DNA from: an uncultured Prevotellaceae bacterium
GTDB lineage: Bacteria > Bacteroidota > Bacteroidia > Bacteroidales > Bacteroidaceae
Reading direction: 5' to 3'
Length of the DNA: 5,470 bases
NCBI GenBank assembly: GCA_900313845.1
Contig: OMTC01000151.1
Location: 1 to 5,470, forward strand
The notes under the pieces are model-generated. The model did not search any database, had not been told where the DNA came from, and worked only from the letters and a program-made list of their open reading frames with translations. Every line of letters begins with the position of its first letter. Within the stretch, counting starts at the first letter, position 1. The position numbers were made by a program, and so were the translations under genes. Below are positions 1 through 5,470 of the stretch, piece by piece.

Positions 1-418
1 CGTGCAGGAGGCTATCCGCTATTTGGAGAATCGCACAAAGAACAACAAGGCAACCTGCATGGTGCTGGCATTGAGCTATTCGTCACGTTGGGAAATTACC
101 AAGGCTGTGGGAAAGATAGCCGAGGAAGTGAAGGAAGGAAAACTCCAGCCTGAAGACATCACCGAGGATGTCATCAGTCAGCATTTGGATTGCCACTTCA
201 TGCCCGACCCAGAACTGCTCATCCGCACAGGAGGCGAAGAGCGCCTGAGCAATTTCCTCTTGTGGCAGAGCGCTTACTCCGAATTCTATTTCACCCCTAC
301 CTACTGGCCCGATTTCACGGAAGAGGAAATGTGCAAGGCGATTTGTGATTACCAGAAACGTCAGCGCCGATTCGGCAAGACGGAGGAACAGGTGGAAAAG
401 GAAAATCAAAACAGATAA
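1..418 (+). CDS. uppS: Undecaprenyl diphosphate synthase (cis-isoprenyl transferase), 3' part
   Basis: Partial gene: the frame is open to the window's left edge and about 138 C-terminal residues of a usual 240-250 are visible. The enzyme condenses eight isopentenyl diphosphates onto farnesyl diphosphate in cis to make the C55 precursor of the lipid carrier for peptidoglycan and surface glycans; it acts in the cytoplasm at the inner membrane. Seen here, counting from base 2: ALSYSSRWEI (residues 23-32, matching the NYGGRWDI region of E. coli UppS), the signature LLIRTGGEERLSNFLLW (72-88), AYSEFYF (91-97) and the closing RQRRFG (120-125). R75, R81, S83 and E94 align with the pyrophosphate- and Mg-binding residues of the family. 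The catalytic Asp and early substrate-binding motifs lie upstream of the window. The first in-frame GTG at base 2 is inside the gene and is not the start. The stop is nine bases before bamA, so co-transcription is likely. Confidence 0.95.
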   Translation, partial: VQEAIRYLENRTKNNKATCMVLALSYSSRWEITKAVGKIAEEVKEGKLQPEDITEDVISQHLDCHFMPDPELLIRTGGEERLSNFLLWQSAYSEFYFTPTYWPDFTEEEMCKAICDYQKRQRRFGKTEEQVEKENQNR

Positions 419-427
419 TTTAGAACG

Positions 428-3064
428 ATGAACAAAATACTAAGAACGCTTTTCACTCTTGCTTTTGGCATGCTACTCTTGCCAAGCGCCTACGCCCAAC
501 AGGATGTTGAGAACCCAACCATTCTGTATGGACAGCAGCGTCGTCTGCCTATTGGTGGCATCAAGGTGGAAGGAGTTGAAAACTATGAGGATTATCTCCT
601 GATTGGCATTTCAGGACTCTCCATTGGAGAACAAGTGACACTTCCTGGTGATGAAATTACCGCTGCTGTGAAGCGCTATTGGAAGCATGGACTCTTTTCT
701 TCTGTCCGCATCGAAGCCGAAAAGATTCAGAACGACAGTCTCTACTTGAAAATCATTCTCGCTGCGCGACCTCGTGTGTCGGAAATCAACATCAACGGTG
801 TGAGGAAGAGCGAGAAGGAGGATTTGGAAGAGAAAATCGGTATCATGAAGGGTATTCAGATTACGCCCAACATGGTGGACCGTGCCAAGATTGTCATCAA
901 GCGCTATTTCGATGATAAAGGCTTCAAGAATGCCGAGGCTGAAATCGTCCAGCGCGACGACCTGAACAAGAAGGACCAAGTGATTGTTGATGTGAACATC
1001 GACAAAAAGGAGAAGGTGAAGGTCAACAAGATTTACATTACGGGTAATGACCACATCAAGACTCGAAAGTTTCATGGTAACTTCTTCTCGGGCGGTTTGT
1101 TGAAGAAAACCAACGAAAAGGGTTTCAAGAGTTTGTTCAAGACCCAGAAATTCGTTGACGAGAAATATGCCGAGGACAAAGAGCGCGTCATTGAGAAGTA
1201 TAACGAGCTCGGTTATCGCGACGCACAGATTGTGGCAGACAGTGTGGTGCCTGCTGGCGAGAACCTCGTGGATGTGTATATCCACATCGATGAAGGACAA
1301 CGCTACTATGTTCGCAACATCGACTGGGTGGGAAACACCATCTACAATACGGAAGGATTGAGCCGAGTGCTCCGCATGGAAAAAGGCGATGTCTATAACC
1401 AGAAGCACATCAAGAAGCGTTTGGAAGAAGATGACGACGCTGTGAAGAATGCCTACTACAACGAGGGTTATGTCTTCATTCAAGTGGAACCAACTGAAAT
1501 GAATGTGGATGGCGACTCCATCGACCTCGAAATCCGCATCGTCGAAGGAATTCAGGCAGCCATCAATAAAATCAAGATTTATGGTAACACGCGTGTGTAT
1601 GAAGAAGTCATCCGCCGTGAGTTGAAACTCAAGCCTGGCGACCTCTTCTCCATGGATGCCTTCAAGATGACTTATCAGGAAATCGGTCAGATGGGACACT
1701 TCGACCCTGAGCAAATCGACTTCCAACCAAAGCCAGACCCTAACAACGGAACCGTGGACCTCAACCTCGGACTGGTGCCAAAGGCAAGCGACCAGTTGGA
1801 ACTCTCCCTCGGTTATGGTTACACAGGTGTGATTCTGAAGGCGGGTATCAAGTTCACCAACTTCTCCATGCGCAACCTCTTCAGCAAGGGAGCGAAGCGC
1901 CGTGGTATCTTGCCTCAAGGTGATGCTCAGCAACTTGAAATCAGTGCCTCCACCAATGGTAGCTACTATCAGCAGTACAACATTTCGTTCTACGACCCTT
2001 GGTTTGGTCGCAAGCGTCCTAACTCTTTCTCAGTATCTGCTTTCTATTCAAAATATACAGACATCAGTTCGAACTACTACAATAGCAGCTACATGAACAG
2101 CTACTACTCCATGCTCTACGGTATGGGTAATTACAATAGTTCCTACTACAACAACTACAGCTCTTACTACGACCCAGACAAGTACCTGCAAGTGTTTGGT
2201 GCTTCCATCGGTTGGGGTAAGCGTCTCACATGGCCAGACAACAACTTCAGTTTCTCGGCATCCCTCGGTTTCACTCGCTACAGTCTGAAGGATTGGGAAT
2301 ACTTCCTCATCACCGATGGTAACTGTAACAACATCAACCTCACTCTGCAATTGAACCGCACGTCTATCGACAACCCAATCTTCCCTCGTCGCGGTTCACA
2401 GATTTCGCTCAGCGTATCGGCTACACCGCCTTATTCCCTCCTCGATGGAATCAACTATGCTGAACTCAGCAAGCACATCTCAACAGCCGATGCAGAACGC
2501 ATGGCGAACTTGCAGAAGATTTACCGCTGGATTGAATACCACAAGTGGAAGCTAACATCCAGATTCTTCACTCCACTCTCTGGCAATCCTAAGTGCTTCG
2601 TGCTGATGACTCGTTTCGACATGGGTTTCCTCGGACACTACAATGCCAACAAGAAGTCGCCATTCGAAACCTTCTACGTGGGTGGTGATGGTATGTCGGG
2701 CTACTCCTCCAGCTACTATTCAGAAACCATTGGTTTGCGTGGATACGACAACGGAAGTCTCACACCAAACGGCTTCACAGGTTATGCCTACACTCGCATG
2801 GGTGTTGAGCTTCGTTACCCACTCTTGCTCCAAGGTTCAACCAATATCTATGCACTTGCTTTCCTCGAAGGAGGTAATGCATGGAGCGACATCAGGAAGT
2901 TTAATCCATTCGACATGAAGCGCTCTGCGGGTTTCGGTGTCCGCATCTTCCTCCCAATGGTGGGTATGATGGGTATCGACTGGGCATACGGTTTCGACAA
3001 AGTGTTTGGTTCCACTTCGTATGGTGGCAGCCAGTTCCACTTCGTTCTCGGACAAGAGTTCTAA
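428..3064 (+). CDS. bamA: Outer membrane protein assembly factor BamA (Omp85 family)
   Basis: Core insertase of the BAM complex, which folds beta-barrel proteins into the outer membrane. The 878 residues begin with a signal peptide (basic MNKILR, hydrophobic core, probable cleavage after AYA at 23). Five POTRA domains follow at roughly 43-114, 115-195, 196-290, 291-376 and 377-452; successive units open with similar strands ending in a Gly pair (ININGV, IYITGN, IDWVGN, IKIYGN). The barrel covers about 453-878 and ends in Phe (LGQEF), as expected of a beta-signal. Loop 6 carries LRGYDN (770-775), the counterpart of the VRGF motif. The protein is longer than E. coli BamA (810), partly from a Tyr/Ser/Asn-rich loop (547-581) and an insertion before RGY. 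The ATG at 428 is chosen because it gives a clean signal peptide nine bases after uppS; no Shine-Dalgarno is seen, normal for this phylum. No promoter is evident in the nine-base gap, so transcription probably comes from upstream. Confidence 0.97.
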   Translation: MNKILRTLFTLAFGMLLLPSAYAQQDVENPTILYGQQRRLPIGGIKVEGVENYEDYLLIGISGLSIGEQVTLPGDEITAAVKRYWKHGLFSSVRIEAEKIQNDSLYLKIILAARPRVSEININGVRKSEKEDLEEKIGIMKGIQITPNMVDRAKIVIKRYFDDKGFKNAEAEIVQRDDLNKKDQVIVDVNIDKKEKVKVNKIYITGNDHIKTRKFHGNFFSGGLLKKTNEKGFKSLFKTQKFVDEKYAEDKERVIEKYNELGYRDAQIVADSVVPAGENLVDVYIHIDEGQRYYVRNIDWVGNTIYNTEGLSRVLRMEKGDVYNQKHIKKRLEEDDDAVKNAYYNEGYVFIQVEPTEMNVDGDSIDLEIRIVEGIQAAINKIKIYGNTRVYEEVIRRELKLKPGDLFSMDAFKMTYQEIGQMGHFDPEQIDFQPKPDPNNGTVDLNLGLVPKASDQLELSLGYGYTGVILKAGIKFTNFSMRNLFSKGAKRRGILPQGDAQQLEISASTNGSYYQQYNISFYDPWFGRKRPNSFSVSAFYSKYTDISSNYYNSSYMNSYYSMLYGMGNYNSSYYNNYSSYYDPDKYLQVFGASIGWGKRLTWPDNNFSFSASLGFTRYSLKDWEYFLITDGNCNNINLTLQLNRTSIDNPIFPRRGSQISLSVSATPPYSLLDGINYAELSKHISTADAERMANLQKIYRWIEYHKWKLTSRFFTPLSGNPKCFVLMTRFDMGFLGHYNANKKSPFETFYVGGDGMSGYSSSYYSETIGLRGYDNGSLTPNGFTGYAYTRMGVELRYPLLLQGSTNIYALAFLEGGNAWSDIRKFNPFDMKRSAGFGVRIFLPMVGMMGIDWAYGFDKVFGSTSYGGSQFHFVLGQEF
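2066..2170 (+). other. Tyr/Ser/Asn-rich low-complexity segment in a BamA surface loop
   Basis: Residues 547-581 of BamA contain 12 Tyr, 10 Ser and 7 Asn in 35 positions; the other six are only Met, Gly and Leu. There is no charged residue and no proline. The unit is an imperfect protein repeat of the form (S/N)SYY(N). Aligning by eye to E. coli BamA, the preceding strands (YNISFYDPWF and SFSVSAFY) match E. coli beta-4 and beta-5, which places this segment in extracellular loop 3. At the DNA level it is rich in tac, agc and aac codons, so it may be prone to repeat-number change. Confidence 0.8.
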
Positions 3065-3097
3065 TGTCTCACATTCTCTCTAATTCTCAAATAGGAG

Positions 3098-3119
3098 TTT
3101 CCCCTTTTCTTTAGGGAAA
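3098..3119 (+). terminator. Weak hairpin after bamA, possible leaky terminator
   Basis: A 6-bp stem (TTTCCC 3098-3103 with GGGAAA 3114-3119) around a 10-base loop sits 34 bases after the bamA stop. It is short, has a large loop and is followed by ACCACC rather than a T-tract, so it may only attenuate transcription or do nothing. It is listed because nothing better lies between bamA and the ompH promoter. Confidence 0.22.
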
Positions 3120-3148
3120 ACCACCAAGCTATTTAGGGATTTAACTCA

Positions 3149-3178
3149 TTTGTGTGTGAATAATTAAAATTACCTTTG
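3149..3178 (+). promoter_or_regulatory. Bacteroidota-type sigma-70 (SigABfr) promoter for ompH
   Basis: TTTG at 3149-3152 (the -33 element), an 18-bp A/T-rich spacer, then TACCTTTG at 3171-3178, a full match to the Bacteroidota -7 consensus TAnnTTTG. Transcription should start near 3182-3187, leaving a 5' leader of about 30 bases before the ompH ATG at 3217. That leader is A-rich and has no Shine-Dalgarno. I found no comparable match upstream of the second ompH, so both chaperone genes probably depend on this promoter plus any read-through from bamA. Confidence 0.78.
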
Positions 3179-3216
3179 CACCGCTCAAAAAAGACAACAA
3201 TTAAAACCATTTGATT

Positions 3217-3732
3217 ATGAAGAAGATAATGATGACCATCGCACTCGCTGCAATGACATTCGTTGCTGCCAGCGCACAGAAGTTCGCTCTCGTGGATATG
3301 GACTACATCCTCAAGAATGTGCCTGCATACGAACGTGCCAACGAACAGCTCAATCAGGTTTCAAAGAAGTGGGAAGGTGAAATCGAAGCAATCCTTACTG
3401 AAGTTGAAACTCAGTACAAGAAATATCAGCAGGAGTCTGTCTTCCTCTCTGATGCACAGAAGACCAAGGCTGAAGAAGCCATCATGGCAAAGGAAAAGCA
3501 GGCAAGCGACTTGAAGAAGAAATACTTTGGTAGCGAAGGTGAACTCTTCAAAAAGCGTCAGAGCCTCATGTCGCCTATCCAGGACGAAATCTACAACGCC
3601 GTCAAGGACATCTGCGACCAGAAAGGCTATCAGCTTGTGCTCGACCGTGCTTCTGGCGGTAACATCATCTTTGCCTCTCCAAAGATTGATATCAGCGACG
3701 AAGTACTCCAGAAACTCGGATACTCCTATTAA
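3217..3732 (+). CDS. ompH: OmpH/Skp-family periplasmic chaperone, copy 1
   Basis: Predicted periplasmic holdase that binds unfolded outer-membrane proteins after Sec export and hands them to BAM. The 171 residues start with a signal peptide (MKKIMM, hydrophobic core, cleavage after ASA at 20). The mature protein opens with QKFALVDMDYILKNVPAY (21-38), the conserved first strand and helix start of the family. A long charged helical hairpin follows (about 39-125: KKWEGEIEAIL, YKKYQQE, AEEAIMAKEKQ, LFKKRQ), corresponding to the Skp tentacle. The C-terminal body strands come last (YQLVLDRASGGNIIFA, 138-153), ending KLGYSY. Length fits Skp (about 160). The frame extends two codons upstream to a TTG at 3211, but the ATG at 3217 gives the normal MKK start. 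It is a diverged paralogue of the next gene. No lipobox Cys is present, so the mature protein should be soluble. Confidence 0.93.
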   Translation: MKKIMMTIALAAMTFVAASAQKFALVDMDYILKNVPAYERANEQLNQVSKKWEGEIEAILTEVETQYKKYQQESVFLSDAQKTKAEEAIMAKEKQASDLKKKYFGSEGELFKKRQSLMSPIQDEIYNAVKDICDQKGYQLVLDRASGGNIIFASPKIDISDEVLQKLGYSY

Positions 3733-3734
3733 AA

Positions 3735-3896
3735 TGAAAAATGAAAAGTGAAAAGTAAATCAGGGATATAAAGGATTTAAAAGGATTCTTGAAACTTGAA
3801 ACTAGCACGAAGTGCAGTGAAGCCAAAGTTTCCGATATTCCGAAAAATTTCCGATATTTCCGTTGTTAGAACTCAAGAACTTAAGAACTCAAAAAC
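3735..3896. repeat. Mosaic of short direct repeats between the two ompH genes
   Basis: The 196-bp spacer 3733-3928 contains no credible gene and consists largely of five separate short direct-repeat blocks. They are: TGAAAA three times with period 7 (3735-3755); AAAGGATT twice with period 10 (3770-3787); TTGAAAC twice with period 7 (3789-3802); TTTCCGATATT(T)CCG twice with period 19 (3829-3842 and 3848-3862, giving four TTCCG cores); and AGAACTCARRAAC-like 13-mers twice with one mismatch and period 16 (3868-3880 and 3884-3896). A small GCAC-GAA-GTGC hairpin lies at 3805-3815. I see neither a promoter matching the phylum consensus nor a terminator here. The last 30 bases are an A-rich leader in front of the second ompH. 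Confidence 0.8.
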
Positions 3897-3928
3897 TTTA
3901 AAAAAACCAATAAAATTAAAAAAACGTA

Positions 3929-4426
3929 ATGAAAAAGACAATTCTCACACTCCTTGTGGCTCTCCCAATGAGTGTATTCGCACAGAAGTTTGCACATTTC
4001 AATTCAGCAGAAATCATTCAGGCTATGCCAGAATACACTGCTGCACAGACAGAGCTTCAAGCACAGCAGAAGCAGGTGGAAGACGAAGCTAAGCGTATGG
4101 AAGATGAACTCAGAACAAAGTTCGAGGACTATCAGAAGAACGAAGCTACCATGGTTGATGCTGTAAAGACTCGTCGTCAGCAGGAGCTCGAAGACCTTCA
4201 GACTCGTTATCAGCAGTATTTGCAGACCAGCCAGCAGGATCTTCAGAAGCTTTCTTCCACTAAGATGCAGACTATCTCTGAGAAGCTTGGCAAGGTTGTG
4301 AAAGAAGTTGGTGTAGCAGGTGGATATGTTTACATTATGGACATCACTTCGGGAATCCCTTACATTTCCGAAACTCTCTCCACCGATGTCACTTCTCAAA
4401 TCAAGACTAAACTCGGTTTGAAGTAA
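3929..4426 (+). CDS. ompH: OmpH/Skp-family periplasmic chaperone, copy 2
   Basis: Second Skp-like holdase, 165 residues. Signal peptide MKKTILTLLVALPMSVFA with cleavage after residue 18, giving a mature start QKFAHFNSAEIIQAMPEY (19-36) that lines up with QKFALVDMDYILKNVPAY of copy 1. The central helical hairpin (about 37-125) is markedly Gln-rich: 15 Gln in residues 40-110, whereas copy 1 is richer in Lys and Glu there. The C-terminal part (GGYVYIMDITSGIPYIS, 131-147) matches the body strands of copy 1 (YQLVLDRASGGNIIFA), and the protein ends KLGLK. No Cys is present. The start ATG follows a poly-A leader without Shine-Dalgarno, as in copy 1. No own promoter was recognised, so it is probably co-transcribed with copy 1 across the repeat-rich spacer. 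A strong terminator follows 24 bases after the stop. Whether the two copies form separate trimers or mixed ones cannot be told from sequence. Confidence 0.93.
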   Translation: MKKTILTLLVALPMSVFAQKFAHFNSAEIIQAMPEYTAAQTELQAQQKQVEDEAKRMEDELRTKFEDYQKNEATMVDAVKTRRQQELEDLQTRYQQYLQTSQQDLQKLSSTKMQTISEKLGKVVKEVGVAGGYVYIMDITSGIPYISETLSTDVTSQIKTKLGLK

Positions 4427-4450
4427 TCACATCATAAACAAGACAAAACC

Positions 4451-4490
4451 AAAAGGGATGAGTTGGTACGCACCGACTCATCCCTTTTTT
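4451..4490. terminator. Strong bidirectional rho-independent terminator
   Basis: AAAAGGGATGAGTTGGT (4451-4467) pairs with ACCGACTCATCCCTTTT (4472-4488). This is a 17-bp stem with one G-T wobble and a 4-base loop (ACGC), followed on the plus strand by six T (4485-4490). On the minus strand the A-rich left flank reads TTTTGGTTTT, so the same hairpin can stop the convergent phosphoesterase transcript. It lies midway between the ompH stop (4426) and the opposing stop (4503), just where a shared terminator is expected. Confidence 0.92.
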
Positions 4491-4502
4491 ATGAAAAACA
4501 CA

Positions 4503-5470
4503 CTATTTCTTCCGATGGATTCGCTCAGGATGCTTCTCACAATACTCCTTGATTCTTTCGGCAAACTTGCGGGATTTCTTACTCCCCTCATCCACCTCAT
4601 AACTCATGTTTTCAGGAATCTGCCTGCCATAGTCGAGCACTATAGGCTGCGACTCTCCCGTTCGTTTCACGATTTGCAAAGAATCGTAGAGCGAATTGGA
4701 ATACACCTCGTATGTTCCCAACTGCAAAGTGTCACCCTGAATCTTCACGGTTTGATAGTAACGGCTGGAAAGACCATATTTATCAAAGCGCTCATCAAAT
4801 ACAATCTTGTAGTTCTTCGGTGAACAATGGCTCACGACATAGACAGGTGTTGTTCTGTCCTTCATATTCGAATCTCCAGCGCTTGTCATGCGGGCATATT
4901 CGTGTTCATGTCCTTGCAGCACCAAATCCACACCATATTCCCTCACCAGTCCATCGAACATCCATCGCTGAACGAGGTTATTGTATTTGCCACCGATGGA
5001 ATAGAGAGGATGGTGCAGCACCAGGATTTTCCACTTTGCCTTACTGTTCTCCAAGTGCTCCTTCAACCATTGTCGCTGAGTCCACAAATAATTGGGTTCG
5101 CGGTCGCTATCCAATAGGAAGAATTCCGCATTGGCATAGTTCAAATGATACACCTGATTATCTCCCACCATCGAATCCAAGAAATAGGAGAATGTCAGCG
5201 AGAACCGATGCTCCAACTTCTTGATGACACCTTTCAGATAATCATGGTTTCCCGTTACAGTCATGATTGGCACCGTTGTACAAATGGAGTCTAAGTCGCT
5301 AAACGTCTCCGCATAGTAGTGGTCTGAAGGACGCTCTATCAAGTCGCCACCGCAAAGCAACATCTCAGCTTCAGGGTGAGAGCGAAAAGCCATTCTCAGA
5401 TAATCATTAGCCTTGCCACCAATGGAATCCTGCACATCGCCCACATAGATGAAAGAAAAACCATCGCGGT
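4503..5470 (-). CDS. Calcineurin-like metallophosphoesterase, related to purple acid phosphatases; 5' end outside window
   Basis: Partial gene: the frame is open to the right edge, reading RDGFSFIYVGDVQDS at the start, so the true start lies beyond 5470. The GTG at 5444 is inside the first metal motif and is not the start. Counting from that GTG, the dinuclear-metal motifs appear in order: GDVQ (2-5), GGDLIE (32-37), GNHDY (65-69), LHHPLYS (143-149) and GHEHEYAR (178-185). These should bind two divalent metals and hydrolyse a phosphomonoester or diester; the substrate cannot be told. The second motif has Glu where true purple acid phosphatases have the metal-binding Tyr (GDxxY), so it is better called a generic phosphoesterase. 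A beta-rich C-terminal part (TVKIQGDTLQLGTYEVYS, 232-249) is typical of Bacteroidota homologues, and a basic charged tail ends at IHRKK. An N-terminal signal peptide is expected but not visible. It converges on ompH and shares the terminator. Confidence 0.9.
   Translation of the reverse strand, partial: RDGFSFIYVGDVQDSIGGKANDYLRMAFRSHPEAEMLLCGGDLIERPSDHYYAETFSDLDSICTTVPIMTVTGNHDYLKGVIKKLEHRFSLTFSYFLDSMVGDNQVYHLNYANAEFFLLDSDREPNYLWTQRQWLKEHLENSKAKWKILVLHHPLYSIGGKYNNLVQRWMFDGLVREYGVDLVLQGHEHEYARMTSAGDSNMKDRTTPVYVVSHCSPKNYKIVFDERFDKYGLSSRYYQTVKIQGDTLQLGTYEVYSNSLYDSLQIVKRTGESQPIVLDYGRQIPENMSYEVDEGSKKSRKFAERIKEYCEKHPERIHRKK

Noticed and set aside
611..1933. A 440-codon open frame on the minus strand opposite the POTRA part of bamA
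   Set aside because: It lies wholly inside a confidently identified gene. The translation is rich in His, Val and Leu, as expected for the reverse complement of codons for Asp, Glu, Lys and Asn, and shows no domain, signal or start context. Its length reflects codon use on the coding strand.
3211..3216. TTG at 3211 as the start of the first ompH
   Set aside because: The ATG two codons later gives the standard MKK signal-peptide start, matches the second copy, and needs no rare start codon.
3735..3896. CRISPR array or recombination site between the ompH genes
   Set aside because: The repeats are short (6-15 bp), differ from block to block, lack uniform spacers and have no cas or integrase gene nearby.
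3733..3928. A separate promoter for the second ompH
   Set aside because: No TAnnTTTG or TTTG element was found in this spacer, so a consensus promoter is not supported, though a non-consensus one cannot be excluded.
3796..4092. A 98-codon plus-strand frame spanning the repeat spacer and the start of the second ompH
   Set aside because: Half of it is low-complexity repeat DNA and the rest is an out-of-frame reading of ompH. It has no recognisable protein features.
4458..5224. Plus-strand open frames opposite the phosphoesterase (4458-4823, 4712-5224, 4827-5117)
   Set aside because: The minus-strand frame carries five ordered metallophosphoesterase motifs, which fixes the coding strand. The first of these frames also starts inside the terminator hairpin.

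Overview
The window looks like chromosome of a Bacteroidales bacterium, most likely Prevotella or a close relative. The evidence is a Bacteroidota-type promoter (TTTG, 18 bp, TAnnTTTG), start codons without Shine-Dalgarno sequences behind A/T-rich leaders, an 878-residue BamA of the Bacteroidota type, and two tandem OmpH/Skp chaperone genes directly after bamA. The genus is an inference; the phylum is fairly secure.

Layout. Bases 1-418 hold the 3' part of uppS (undecaprenyl diphosphate synthase). Nine bases later bamA (428-3064) begins, almost certainly on the same transcript. A 152-bp spacer carries a good promoter at 3149-3178 that should drive ompH copy 1 (3217-3732). A 196-bp spacer made largely of short direct repeats follows, then ompH copy 2 (3929-4426). 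A strong 17-bp hairpin flanked by T-tracts on both strands (4451-4490) ends this block. It also serves the convergent minus-strand gene (4503 to the window end), a secreted-type metallophosphoesterase whose 5' end lies outside the window.

How the genes work together. UppS makes the C55 lipid carrier precursor for peptidoglycan and surface polysaccharide. BamA inserts beta-barrel proteins into the outer membrane. The two OmpH/Skp proteins are periplasmic holdases expected to carry unfolded barrel proteins to BamA. The plus-strand block is therefore a cell-envelope assembly cluster. The phosphoesterase is a neighbour on the opposite strand with no evident functional tie.

This is mostly conserved core genome and I see no new defence, mobile or biosynthetic system. 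The points most worth a second look are a Tyr/Ser/Asn-only stretch in a predicted surface loop of BamA, an insertion next to the BamA loop-6 RGY motif, the mosaic of micro-repeats between the two ompH genes, and the internal promoter that can uncouple the chaperones from bamA.
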